Source: Bisporella sp. PMI_857
Lineage: Eukaryota > Ascomycota > Leotiomycetes > Helotiales > Helotiaceae
Direction: 5' to 3'
DNA: 64,000 nt
Assembly (NCBI GenBank): GCA_021307315.1
Contig: JAJSPD010000014.1
Coordinates: 124,001-188,000 of the forward strand
Part shown: one piece after another, positions 11,501 to 23,566 of the stretch
Numbering within the stretch: position 1 is the first letter of the stretch
Layout: the number at the start of each line of letters is the position of its first letter
Notes under the pieces: generated by a model
Databases searched by the model: none
The model's input: only the letters and a program-made list of their open reading frames with translations
What the model was told of the DNA's origin: nothing
Translations under genes and position numbers: made by a program

Positions 11501-14120
11501 ATTCCAGAGTGCAAGCCTTGCATGATGATTGAGACAGCTCAGCTCCCATGGCGGCGTAATTGGAGCTCTGGCTACTCCTTTATGGAACCTCACATAACCC
11601 GGGTTGAGTGCCGTGGTTTGGCGTCTTTCAGATATTCTCCTTCGGGTATGCGCTACACAAGTAGAAGGTAAACCGAGTTCTGGGCCGAGAATGACGAGTC
11701 TGTCTATCATTTCTTCTTGTTCGGAGTAAGTCTCGGTAGTATTCTTTCGAACACTAGCCATTGTGCTTTCTGCTTTCTTCTGCCAGGCTTTCGCTATGTT
11801 TCTAATCTCTCTTTTTACTGATTGTGGAGCAGGATTATTGTGCTGAATTTCCTCAGGTAGATGCTGATAGATCTCTCCTAGGCAAGCGTAGCTATACCAC
11901 ATGAGAAATATCAATTTCGTTGGATATTCGCCTTTCCCAACATCTGTAGGGCCACTATATTGCGATCTGAGCCGCTCAAGGTTAATGTGCAACAAGGAGA
12001 AGAATTCTGGTGGCAGGGCTTCCGCGCAATGCTTCATCACATACCAAATAATGATGAAGGGATACAGCGTTCGATCGTTGTCGCGAATCATGTCTCCCGG
12101 CCAGTAGCAATTTGTTCTTGGTCCTAGACCGTAAGGTTCAACTGCAGCCGATGCCACGTCAAAAGCGAGAATACGAGCTGTGGTGATCCAGTTCAAAGCA
12201 CAGTGTATATGATTCTTGATTTTTCCCAGATACGTTTCTCGGACTTGCATCAAGGTTTCAGCTTCCTCCAGGCTCGAGTGCTCTCTCTCAAGATCTGGGG
12301 CTCCCGAACTCCTCTCCACATTAACGACCGCGGCAGTTTCTGCCAGGAAATTATAAGCTTTGACAAGAAACCTGACTTGCCAGCTAATATTGCTTAGCAA
12401 AACACTCTGAAATAAGAAGGAATGGGCAGGTGAAGTTTTATGTGAGACACCATATTGCATCAAGTAGTTGTCAGGTTACAACCCTGCGAATACCAGCTAC
12501 ACAGAAATTCAAAACTTACAATGAGTATTGTACATCAACATATTGATAACACATTATATCACGCAGCAGCGCGATTCCTGTGACAGGTACATGTTCACGG
12601 GAGATCTGTGCTGAGATCTGATCCTCTTCTACAGCCCCTGAGCTTTCGCGTTTTGACGATTCGTCATTCGCTGGAGCTGAGCTTGGACTACCTTCAACAG
12701 CAATTGGTGCTTGTATATCAGGAACCTTTGAAACTTCTATCGATATCTCTGCAGTATGAGGAAGCATCCCAAGACTATGAATAGAAGAGGCAGCAGATGA
12801 AGTTGTTTCCACTTTCGGTGAGGGTAACGTATTCATCGGCACCGAGGTAACACTGAGGATTTGTTCTAAGCAAGCGGCGCTTGTGCAAAGATCAAGAAAA
12901 CTGTTACTGTCAACACCCAGTTTGATGCGGTCCAGCCATAATAAGTCTGACGCGAATGATGAATTTTTGTCGAGTCCCAGATATCGAGTCAATTCTGTCG
13001 AAGGAGGAACACTTGGAAGTATGATTGTTGACGATTCATCCTGTAGTGAGAAAGTTGCCACTACGACATATGCTTTCCCAGGATATAGCACCATTTCTTG
13101 CTCATACAACGCCTCAACATCTGCTGTGAGTTCAGGGCCTTCTAGGCGAGTTGTTGGCATTTGTATCTCTGCTCCGTTGATGGAAAGCTGGATTTTGAGT
13201 GATTTTGCATAATTAGGGTTTGTGCATGATAAACAGTGATCACTCGTCTCAACTACGTAATGAGCAGGGTCAGGTCTCCAGCGGTTTTGGCACATGCAAC
13301 CTATCCGCATTGTTCCACCCACCTTGATTTGCACTTTGCGTTCTTTCTCTGGAGCAGGAGGACCTTGGCTTGTAGATGGCCGTTCCATTGTGGGCGAAAG
13401 ATTCTCAACTTTCTCGCCTGGTTTCGTCTGCCCATCTGCATATTCTTTCTCGTCCGTAGTGGCAGATTTACGGCTCCCTGGCTCGAGTCGCATGACTTGG
13501 AATACGGTATTATCTTTAACAAAAGACATCCTCGAGAAGACGCCATCATTGCTATCGTCATTGTATAGTGCACTCTCTGAGTACGGCCACCTGAAATTAA
13601 GGAAACCTTGCTCACGTATCTGACCAACTTTATAGTCATTGGTCCCTGTTGTGATGAGCTTCAAGCCGAACGTAGATTTACCTCCGAATTCCCTCTGGGC
13701 TCGGGCCAGAATTGCATCATAATTGTTGTTGAATGCGCCACGAACATAGACAAGACCGCAATGCGTATCAGGAGCCGTGAGCTGGAGCAGCTCGTGACCA
13801 TAGTTTATGGACGCAGTGTAGCCGTCACAACCAAAGTCGAAGGACTTCAATGGCGAATTATCAAAGTCTGTCCAACAACGGCCTAGCCTTCATGTCAGTA
13901 TAGAACCTGGTATAATACGGATTAACTCTAGTTACGCACTGCCGACCACCTCTTTCATCCAATTGTACTCGTCATATGAGCTATAGGTATATATATTAGT
14001 ACCCCTTGGAGCCTCAATCGGCCATAGATAGCTTCACCTAAGATGTTCAGTGTCGCCGGCATCATCCTCAACATTCAGCTTGGCGTCGCCAGACTCTACA
14101 GGATTGTGTATGGAACTCAT
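8509..14120 (-). CDS. Large modin-like protein with CorA-like membrane tail; frame uncertain
   Basis: Exons I can support: 14120-14038, 13980-13940, 13882-12520, 12404-11023, 10942-10788, about 10628-10212/10214, 10159-10128, about 10085-9505, 9453-9283, 9231-9091, 9034-8924 and 8892-8509, giving about 1400 residues. The N-terminal part (SYDEYNWMKEVVGS, then CWTDFDNSPLKSFDFG) and the overall order match large fungal proteins usually annotated as modin. The C-terminus has a coiled-coil region, then a first membrane span in RILTYITIAYLPVSFVA and a second in VFGGLLATFLIATFALA, the layout of CorA-like proteins but without GMN. Three junctions are irregular. At 10629-10787 a coding-like stretch contains TGA. 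The exon at 10128-10159 joins its neighbour one nucleotide out of phase at the best-looking acceptor. The last intron would be only 31 nt. Either splicing is unusual, or the copy is decaying, or the sequence has small errors. Confidence 0.7.
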
Positions 14121-15320
14121 TAATGATCACCGTGAAGTTTGATTTGATGTCTAATAGATGTGACCTGGTTGCGTTTCGATCTTTTGATTTCATCATGTTT
14201 CACGAGAGCCCAAGACCTCATCGACAGGAAAGGTATGGTAGTTCCTGATGTGGGATGGGCGGCAGTAAGCCAATCAAGTACTGCGCCGCGAGAAAATGTT
14301 ATATGCATGGCCCTAACTGTCCGATCCGAGATTGGACGCCTCTTTTCTTTTCTGGGAAGTGGTATGTAGAACGACCTCGTGCTGCATCCCAGTGACACAG
14401 TGGTTTTCATCTTAGCCATGCAGGTCTTGGGGCCTGTCATAATGTCATTGATCTTCAAAGAATTTTGTGTGACGTAGAGACTCAGTGAGACGGTGAGGAT
14501 ATTAACATGGAATGCATCTTAATAACCTTACATATAAGGTTAAATATTTAGTGGCTTGGTATGCCAAGACACCAGCTCACCTGTGTCCGAGAATCCATCC
14601 TTCTGTGCTAATTCAGGGAGTCTTCGTTAATCAGCTGGTTTCATAGTTTGGACGCTGGTTTTGCTGGATGCTAAGGCACTATCTCCACCGTGCAATGAAG
14701 TAATATTTGCCGCGCGGCAAAGCACAGTATTGAGGGACGGTAGGATATAGAAGGCTGATATGCTGAGAGCTCCACCCAAGCTCTTTCCCCCACCTGAGCA
14801 TCCTGAAAGTGACCATGTCGGACGATCTGGGGAACCCCGTGATATGAACCGCTCCTCTGAACGAAACTCTAGCCTATTGCAACGTGCTGGTCAATACTGT
14901 TGTATCCTCATCGGTTAAGTTTCTCTAGATATACTGCCTTTTCTCTCTCCTGCTTCGGCAAGAAGCTTACAATCTTCGCCTCCTAACTGTTACCTGCCTT
15001 TCTCACTAAACACGAGTTTCTTGGCCTCGGGCGACATGAAGAATCTGATCATATTTGCACCTTCCAAGAGCTCCAGTCCTCATATTCTCCGTCTAGCCAG
15101 CACCGGCCAGCATACACTCGTGGGTCGAGGCATTCTTGTACGGCATCATGGAGGGACAATACCAAGAAGAAAATCATAGAAACCTCAAGGATAGTTGCAA
15201 AGTTTTCTCCATACAATAAGTACGATTTCACCCAAGTCTATCATCAGCATTATACGCCCAGACATATCGCAACATTTAAAAAAAGGGGGTTGTGATTCAC
15301 ATTCTACCAGTGCTTTCCTC
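14121..15320. other. Intergenic, no gene recognised
   Basis: This lies between the start of the modin-like gene and the 3' end of the Fig1 gene. Only short frames occur, such as a 48-codon plus frame from the ATG at 15036. A 112-codon minus frame at 14120-14458 lacks a good start and any recognisable feature. The modin-like promoter must lie in the first few hundred bases. Confidence 0.45.
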
Positions 15321-16303
15321 TTAATGGTTTGCCAGCCGATCCAATGCCTTAATGCTCACGATCATAACGACAATCCCAATCATTGCGAAAAGCACAAGAA
15401 ACACGCCTAACCACCCCATCACCATAGCCGCTGTCCCCGTCGTTCCCTGCACAGCGCCATACGTCATCTGCTCGCTCATGACCACGGCCCCGGAAGCAGA
15501 AATGTGCTGCCAGAAAATGCTTACAAAGACGAGCAACGATGCTATACAAAGAATTGCAAGGCAGGCGTACGAGACGGCGCGCGAGGGAAACGGCTTGACT
15601 TCGCGTTCCGAGCCGTCGTCGTCGACCTCCTCATGCCAGCCGGGGAAGGTGGCAAGAAGGACAAAAGCTATCGCAAGCAGCGGGATGGTGGCGAACCTAT
15701 ATGCTTGTGAGGGGCTGCGTCAAACATGGGAAAGGGAGGGGTAATACACGAGCCCGTTAAATATCATCTCGCTTTTGAACTTGGTGCCAATGTATATCAG
15801 GTTTAAGGGATCACCGGACGCGAAATTCGTTTCAAGCACGATGTCTGCGAGGGTTTGGGCGGAAGAGGAACATATCCAACCGCTGGACTGGCGGATGCAC
15901 AAGCCCATATAGCCGATCCGTACTTCAAGGTTGGCGGTGCCATTCGTCATAGGCGTAACTACCCCTTGAATGGTAGTTTGAAGGCCAGGATTGATGAGCA
16001 GCGACGAAGTTTTAGGAGTCGATGGACTGTGGATGTATTTCAGGGAGAGAAGATAGACGCTGTTGAGACCTGTGTTTGTACATCCTGCCAAGAGAATAGC
16101 TGAGACTCCATCGTCAAAACACAGCCTTTTAATTCCAGAAAGGTATGGGACTAACACAGAACTATTATAGCGATTAAGATGACAATCATCATCACATGAT
16201 GATACCCTATGAAAGGGACGTACCCTACCACACAAACAGTTAGCCGTGAGCAGATCACGTGTCAGAGAGACATACTTCTCCATCCCAATGATGCTCCTAA
16301 CAT
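15321..16303 (-). CDS. FIG1: Fig1-family Ca2+ regulator and membrane fusion protein
   Basis: Four exons, 16303-16276, 16224-16156, 16099-15748 and 15696-15321, give 274 residues. The introns are 51, 56 and 51 nt with CTAAC or TTGAC branch sites. In yeast Fig1 acts in the plasma membrane in low-affinity Ca2+ uptake and in cell fusion during mating. The correct splicing restores a first membrane span (YHHVMMIVILIAIIVLSILL) followed by AGCTNTGLNSVYLLSLKY. The family signature is seen in IGYMGLCIRQSSGWICSSSA, with its conserved Cys residues. Three more membrane spans follow (FATIPLLAIAFVLLATF, AVSYACLAILCIASLLVF, MVMGWLGVFLVLFAMIGIVV). It lies between two CorA-like genes on the same strand. The start has only a 28 nt first exon, which an unspliced reading would miss. 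Confidence 0.9.
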
Positions 16304-16691
16304 GATTGGGCTATGCGATTTTGACCCGGCATATACTCATGTAGACAAGATTTGGGTGCAGGCAGTTCACATCGAGGAGATGCGAGAAAAATTGTGCGGC
16401 TGAGGAGGAAGTGGTGAGACGACTGGGGCTTTGTTTGATAGGCTAGAAGCGCCCGTACACATGCTGCAATGTGACTCTACCAGCCCCCTTCACAAGACAA
16501 GAGAGTGGGGTATAAGCCGGGGTATCTAAAAGGCTGATGAACTTTCTATATTATAAGTCCTTTCAAGAAAGCATAGAAGTTTACTGTGCCGAGGAGGGTA
16601 AAGCTCTCTCCTCTCACTTGGGATCCTCTCAATCGTGCCACATGTTAACATTGATCAAAATGGAGTATTAACTACTTTTGAGTATCATGCA
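16304..16691. other. Promoter of the Fig1 gene
   Basis: 388 bp between the Fig1 start and the stop of the upstream ankyrin/CorA-like gene, both on the minus strand. I see no gene. Confidence 0.5.
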
Positions 16692-19600
16692 TCAATCATC
16701 AATCATCTCCTCATTACTCGAACTCCCACTTGAGCTACTACCATGACGTATTGATGAAATTTGAATATACACCCAGTAAAAAATCGCACCGAGGGCTACT
16801 AAAAGCAGAATCGCAGCTGTGACCGCGGCTTTCATTCCCGAAGCCAATTTTCTTGTCCAAATAACCGAGAGAAGAATCGTGACTGCAATAACGACGATGA
16901 TCCAGACAGGACGAGATGCTCTGCCATAGGCTGTAATCCAGGCGGCGATGCGGTCTTGGTTGAAGGCTACGAAAATGAATGGGATTGATACTGCTGCGGA
17001 AATACTGACTGAACAGAGACTGTTAGCCGATAACTTCTAGATGGAAAGGAGGTGGGTGAGACTTACACAGATATTTTACTACGTAACCAGTAGGAAGTTG
17101 CCCGTCCTCGTTAGTAGGGAAGGAATCTAGATTGATTGCGAAGAAAGCAGCCAAGAACGACAAAGGGAGCTATGAGTATGATAAGCTACTGGCCCGAAGC
17201 TTCATATGTCACTAGGTGCTTACAAAAATTATAGTAATCACAGTGAACAACATGACAGTTCTTCCCTGCCGTGCCGCTTCCAGTGACTGTTGATACGCGA
17301 GCTCATTCATATCCATTCCCTTTTCCGCATGTCGCGCTGCCTTTTCGGCTTGCTTGAATGTGATCTCGGCCTGTTTCCTAGTAATCAGAGCTTCGGAGAC
17401 GTTGGCCTGTTTCTGTTTCAAATCAAGAAGGTGGTTGAGCTTCGGACATTAGTACATGATGAATATACTACGTGAATATAATGGTGTTATTCTTACAGAT
17501 TTATACGTTGTTTCCGCCAATTTCTCCATCTTTTCTACTCGATGAAGGTGGCTTTCTATTATTTCAAATCGTATCGCAGTAGAAGTTCTTGCAGAACTTT
17601 CAGATATCTCGCCTCTCCTACTCTGTAGAGAGGTAGAAAACTTTCTTAGAACCTCCAGCTGATCTGTCAGTACCATTTGCAAAATAAATAACTCTTCGCG
17701 GATGTCTTTGATCTCGATTAGTAGTTGAGTTTCGTTGTTGATGCTATAGAGAGCATCTGTTTGTCCGACCGGGTTTGACTCTTTCTGGAAATTGTTCAAT
17801 GTTACTGCAAACTGCCGAGAACATGAGGCTTCTTTATCCATCTATGACATAGTTAGCTCAGGCGTATATCTGGTATAGATCCCTGACTTACAACAGATCC
17901 GATAGATTGTTCAAAGAATTCGAAGAATTGGTATTCGGCCGGGATTTGTGATTGATCGAACACGTTGACACAAGAATCAGTAATGATGTTTGCAAGCTCG
18001 TGCGCCGAAGTAATCGGTGCCCGAGCTGACCCTTGCAAATATTTCATAATCATCTGATGCACGTTCAATGGATCATTCTGTAAGAACTCTTGTCGTCGCT
18101 TCTTCATTCGTGAAGACGGATCCCATGCTATGAATTTTCCGTCATCGCTAGCATCGTAAAGAGAGTCGAAGCTGTGCCTGACATGGGGTACTTTCGCATC
18201 CAATTTTCCAGAATGTCCAGTGTTAGAAGAGGGTCTGGTTTTCTTCCCTGTCATCCAATCTAAAACTCCACTAGGTTTCTTCTTCTTCCCTATATGAGCA
18301 CCCGTCAGTGGCAATGTGAAATCAACTGTATCGTCCTGTTGAATAAAAGTTGAAAAGGGCGGCTCCCCTCCAACTTTAGGCGCTCTACTCTGGTCTTTCG
18401 CCAGACTATATTGATCATTTTGTGTGCGTACCGCGGGTGGAGGTGGAGGTAATCCAAAAGCCTTAGCATTTGCCGCTTGCAAATCAGTGAGAACTGGAGC
18501 AGGTGGGATAAAAGGCTGAGGGTTGGATCCAGTAGTAGGAACAGTTATTCCAGGAGGCGGTTTAAGTGTGCCAGGAGGCGGCACTTTGATACGCTGTCCG
18601 GATCGACTATACTTATGATTACCTGTGAGAGCAACTTGTGTTGGAGCACCTGGCCGCTGTGAAATATTTCCAGGAGGAGGTGGTGGTCCATAGTATGGAC
18701 TAAAGTCATTGGATAGCGAGACTGAGGGTGGAACTTGGTGTTTTGCACTAGTACCTGGAACTGGAACAGGGCCATGACGAACTGGGACGAACGAGGGAAT
18801 ACTAGGAGTGCCAGTCTCCTCCCATCTTTCTGGAAAGCAACTTATCACTGTATCTTGAAGTATGTTAGATTAGGATCAACATGATAGAGAATATCAGTAC
18901 CGTCATTTAATATCCATAACCAAAGCTGATCAACCATGAAGATTTTCGGTTCCAGACCGTATTGTCGAGTATAACGCAAGATCACCTGGTCGCTGTCACG
19001 TTCTGATGTCGTCAGGTGGGTATAGTAATACTGATCCAGTGTTCTTCGAAGTTGCAAAGGCGGAATCTCACCAATCCTATTAGGCCATAAGTATCCCTTA
19101 ATGAGGTGCTCATCGAGGGGGCCCATTCGTCGCTTATGGCGAGACCTTCGGATTTCTGGAAGCTTCCGCTCTGCATCTGTTTGGAAGGTTTGGTGCAGCG
19201 CTGTTGACTGCGAAGGTGCCGGGTCTGGAAAGGTTTTAGGCGGTACTATTTCTCTAGCATTACTCCCTGTATCATCTAGTCTTTTAACTTGACTTGAGCT
19301 ATCAGGTGCCGGGTTATTATTTGAATCTTTTGCGGAACTAGGTTGACTGTCCGGTCCTTCTGAGTTATCTTTGGTGCTTACTTTTGACTTTGGTACAGTG
19401 CCGCCTTGTGACAATGCTGTATCGTTAGTAGGTGCATTACTCTGGCTAAGAAGGACTTTTGGATGCAAAGTTTCAGCCCCTGCCGGCTCTGTTATGCCTT
19501 TGCTTCCCACCACGGGCAAAGTAGTGCTCACAGCCGTGATAGTATCGCTCTTGTTTGGTGCTTGTTTGAGGTCGACTGGATTGGTTTCTGGATTTTTCAG

Positions 19601-21681
19601 CTTAGGGGAATCTGCTTGCCTTGGTTTGCCACTTGGTTCAGGAGCATTGTCCCCTACACTAAGCTGCTCCTCAACCGGGGAACCTTTTTCTAGGTCTTCT
19701 GTGCTTGGCAGAGTGAAACCGACCGACTTGGCTACCTGATGAGACTTTGCCTTGGCTTTTGACCCAATATCCTTGAGGGTTGATTGCAGTCTGTATGTGG
19801 TTTGCATGAACTTTCTGAACGCGGAATTTCCTTTGTAGGCAGGGGATTCGGTCGATCCAGAGTCACTTTCGTCCGAGCTTTCTATAACTGGAAGGCTAGA
19901 ATGTTTCTTCGACGGACGGCCTGGCGGACCACTAGGCCAAAAGCTTGGAGGTGGTGGTGGCTTTGATCCACTCATTTTCGGCATGCCCATCGACGGAGGC
20001 GGGGCAGACGGTGGAGGCTTGAGACGATTCTTGACTCTGGCTATCACCATGTTCATGGTTTGGTATCCACGATATGTTTCGAAGTGGAGGAATGGAACCT
20101 GTAAGGATATTAGCGTATCAGAACGCACTGTGTATTCATGAACTTACGAAGAGCATTAAATGATCGGACGCGCTGCTAAGATCCGTTGTGGACAAGTGCA
20201 AATTTCTTGGCTGTAGAGAAAAGACTCAGAATGGCCCATTTGGTCGACAATGGAAAATACCTTGATTATTTGAGACAACGGTCTCATGAAAGAAGATTGA
20301 GCAGTGGCAGCTCGATACTGTCGACTTGGAGAATTCGTGAGAGCAAGTTTAGATTTGGTATCTTCATCAAGGATTCCGCCTCCGGACGGATGTTCCGCCG
20401 TTATACGATTTGCTAGAAGTTGGATCCACTCCATCTATGTGACATTAAGATATAGACTGGGAAGCTTTTTTGATGAAGCTGTACATACATTGTTTGCAGG
20501 CAGATGGTACCAACGAAAGAGGGCCTTTTGACCACTCACTGTGATGAGTTATAGTAAGTAACCAATGCTCTACGATTCTTCGTGCGCAGTAAATACGTGC
20601 TGGTAAAGTACCTACATTTTGTTCCTCTTGCTGACCCCATAATAGCTTCTGGACCTCTACCATAGAGGAGATCATAAACGGTCGTAGATACCTGAATCCT
20701 CCTTTCCCTTTCTCCCCCAAAGAAATCAATGATGGTCGCTTCAAATCCACGGCACGAGTATTCCTTGTCGATATTATCGGCTGGCAAATATGGGGTGTAC
20801 ATGAATCTACGTTCTGCTCCCATGCCAGGATTGGTAATTGAAGGTCCTTCTAGTAATTGATTTGATCTTAGGAGGTCGATCATCGCATTATCTCCACTAG
20901 CAAAGTCTTCCACAGTCTGACCATCTTCGAGCCTCAGTCTTTTATTCGCTCCACGGCTGAGTAGAAAATTCACAACGTCCAGTTTTCCGCTGTGGACGGC
21001 ACTGAATAGGGCGGTTTGGCCGTTTAGTAGACTTGAATCAATATCTGCCCTGTTGTCTAAGAGGAGCTCTGCCAAACCGACATTACCATCTTCGATGACT
21101 TGATAGAATGCGGTCTTCAGAGTAATCTCGTTCCTTGATTCAACATTTGCCTTTAATTTCAAAAGCAGCTGAACAACACTCAAGTCGTGCGTCTTAGCTA
21201 ACTTAGAAGTCACTGCGAGGTATAAGGGTTTGACACCATCCGAGTCAGCTGCCTCGGTGTCTGCGCCCCTTTCACAAAGAAGCTGTATCATAGATTTGTC
21301 GTCATCACCAACCGCACGATGCAAGGCTGTCCAGCCCTCAGAGTCTCTCGTGCTCAAATTGGCACCTTCTTCTAGCAATTGCTGCACTGCATCTTTATCA
21401 CGATCGCGAACAGCCTGCAGGAGACGCAAGCTTTCTGGACTCGGACTAGGATCTGGCACATCGACGATAATGGGATCAGCATCAATTACATGATGGCTAG
21501 GTTCAACATCAATAACTTTAGTGCCATCTTGGGAGCCATCATCCCTAGCCTGGTAATTTTCGTTATCATATGGCGCGTGCGAGTGATGATGATGGCTGCG
21601 ATCACTTTGATGACTCCGACGACTGTACTTGCTTTGTTTACTATGGTTGCTGTGTCTCTCGTCCTCGAGTCCGTCTTCCAT
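16692..21681 (-). CDS. Ankyrin-repeat protein with CorA-like membrane domain
   Basis: Ten exons: 21681-20616, 20538-20489, 20434-20261, 20210-20148, 20098-18901, 18847-17892, 17841-17497, 17439-17224, 17169-17067, 17008-16692. They give 1495 residues with consistent phases, and the introns are 49-77 nt. Residues 1-83 are His/Ser-rich. Ankyrin repeats follow at about 84-272 (GWTALHRAV, KPLYLAV and GQTALFSAV mark repeats). Next come blocks typical of fungal CorA-like proteins (RWYHLPANN, LHLSTTDLSSASDHLMLF, VPFLHFETYRGY, KIFMVDQLWLW, VISCFPERW), with long Pro- and Ser-rich inserts between them. A Gln/Ala-rich coiled coil then leads to about four membrane spans, the first in TVMLFTVITIIFLPLSFLAA. 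The CorA Gly-Met-Asn motif is replaced by FFAINLDSF, so Mg2+ transport cannot be assumed. The ankyrin array suggests partner binding. Confidence 0.88.
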
Positions 21682-22300
21682 GCCGCATAAAATCCAGTAA
21701 TTCTTTCATTGCCAATCAATCTGTCCTGCGCAAGAAGCTCACCAATATATAGGGAAAAATTAGATGGGGTTACATGCATCAACATGAAGCCCAGCCGCAC
21801 GGTTAGGGTCACATCTCGCTAATGCAAGTTGGGGGCCGAATTGTTCAATACCCTAGTAGCTCTTGAACAGAAGGATTTTAAGACTCTGGTCACATCATGG
21901 TTGTAGGGTAAAACATGTGCCAGATATGACCCATATTATATATATTAGTTCCATTAGTAATGTGCCATTGGGCGGGCTTACCTCTACTAGATAATTGTAA
22001 AACCACCGATCTTCTCGCCCGACTCAACTGGCATAGATTGTCATACACCCCGAAGTATCTCTGCAGTTATGAACCAAGGACGACAAGATTGGACGCGGAT
22101 GTGGTCTATCGGTACATTGCCATTTACAAAATCTTGATGGAGAACGAGGACCAAACAGTACCGCGGTGCTAACAGTGTCTTGTATTCTTGTCATGAGCGT
22201 TCGTATACTTTCTTTTGGTGTCCCGTTAATGGTTGCCATCTTCGCAGTGCCATGTCCTCAAATGGCATTATGTGTATGAAACCTTTTGCCAGGTCTTTTG
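21682..22300. other. Intergenic: promoter of the ankyrin/CorA-like gene
   Basis: 619 bp upstream of the gene starting at 21681 and downstream of the Maf-like gene, which ends at 22301 on the same strand. No coding feature is seen. Confidence 0.5.
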
Positions 22301-23236
22301 TTATTCCTCGTCTTCCGCCTCATCCGGATCCTCCTGATTTAGCACGGCTTTCTCAATTATTCCCAGGGTGGCTCTCAATGGCAGACCGACAACATTATCT
22401 GACTGTCCCTCAATCCTATCCACTAGCAGACTCCCTAATCCCTGTAGTCCATACCCGCCAGCTTTGTCTACACCTTCCCTCGTCTTCACATATGCCTCTA
22501 TCAGCTCATCACTCACGTCTGCACCAAAAATTACCTTCGTTTCCTCAACTGTTGTTTCCATATTATACCCTGGGGCCCTTGCATCTTCACGCGGAGCAAG
22601 CGCTACCACAGCAGTATAGCACTTATGCACTCTATGATCACGCAGCATCTTCAACATAGCAATATGGTCAGCCTCGCTGCGTGGCTTTTCGAGTATGAGA
22701 CCAGAGGTTGTTACCACCACAGTGTCGGCACTTATGACGAGGGACGGGTCTGGAATTGAAGCAAGGGAGTTCTGAATGGCAGTTTCGTAAATGTCGAGAC
22801 ATTTCATGATAGCAGTTTGAAGAACATATTCAAAAGGGCCAAGTTCGGCCTTGGAAAGATTCTCAGGCTTAGTAGAGGGTGTGATCTCCATCTTGGGGAA
22901 GATCTGTCACTTGTTAGCCGTTTGCCTCTTGGGATCCTCATTTCGCTGGGGCAGCTTTGCCACGATCCATCTAATCAGAACCAAACTTGCCTGTGAAAGA
23001 ATCTGCCTCCTTCTCGGACTTGCTGACGCCAGTATAACTCGTTTTCCTTTCAATTGATTCAAGACTGGCAAGTCTAACGGAAACGGACCACGCGGCAGTG
23101 CCTTGCCAGAAGACGGCTGCCGCTGATGAGAGGGTCGAACAGGAAGCTGGCCATGTTGGATCGCGGCATCATCATAGGAAGGGGGATCTCCACTAGGGGG
23201 AGATGTGGAAAGTAATGGCTTTTTGTCGTCTGCCAT
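22301..23236 (-). CDS. Maf-like nucleoside triphosphate pyrophosphatase
   Basis: Two exons, 23236-22991 and 22903-22301, give 282 residues. The family hydrolyses non-canonical nucleoside triphosphates (house-cleaning of modified dTTP/UTP/CTP). The three family motifs are visible: VILASASPRRRQILSQ at the domain start (about residue 66), VISADTVVVTTSGLILEKP, and YGLQGLGSLLVDRIEG then DNVVGLPL. The first ~60 residues are a Pro/Ser-rich extension with PPSYDD, which other Maf proteins lack. The 87 nt intron has a GCAAGT donor rather than GT, with a GCTAAC branch and GACAG acceptor, and removing it joins ILSQ to IFPKMEITPS exactly as the family requires. The gene is divergent from the bHLH gene, with 330 bp between the start codons. 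Confidence 0.93.
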
Positions 23237-23566
23237 TTGGGAATGTGAGATCTAAGTTGCGTGAAGGCCGAGCTCGTTGATGCATTCCACCCTCATTATT
23301 AAAGGCCCCAACCACGCCTTACTATTTCAAGACTAGACGTCTTCAGCCTTGTGAGGCTTGATCGCTTGGCAGAGAACCAAAGTGTGGCTAGTGACAATAG
23401 CCGACCCGAACCCGAGCCGGCACCAAGCTATACTGTAAAAATACCTTTCAAGGAAGGTACGAAGAGTAATGAGCGCATGGCATTCTTATCTGCCATCGTA
23501 TGAAGTAGGTCAGGAAGCATACATTCACATCTATCTTTGGGAAATTATAGCAATACACACATACAC
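23237..23566. promoter_or_regulatory. Divergent promoter between Maf-like and bHLH genes
   Basis: 330 bp lie between the ATG at 23236 (minus) and the ATG at 23567 (plus). No TATA box stands out. Confidence 0.45.

Noticed and set aside
14120..14458. 112-codon minus frame upstream of the modin-like gene
   Set aside because: No good start codon, no domain, and it overlaps the true start exon region of the modin-like gene.
16100..16155. Reading Fig1 without its second intron
   Set aside because: The unspliced frame loses the conserved first membrane span; removal of 56 nt restores it exactly.
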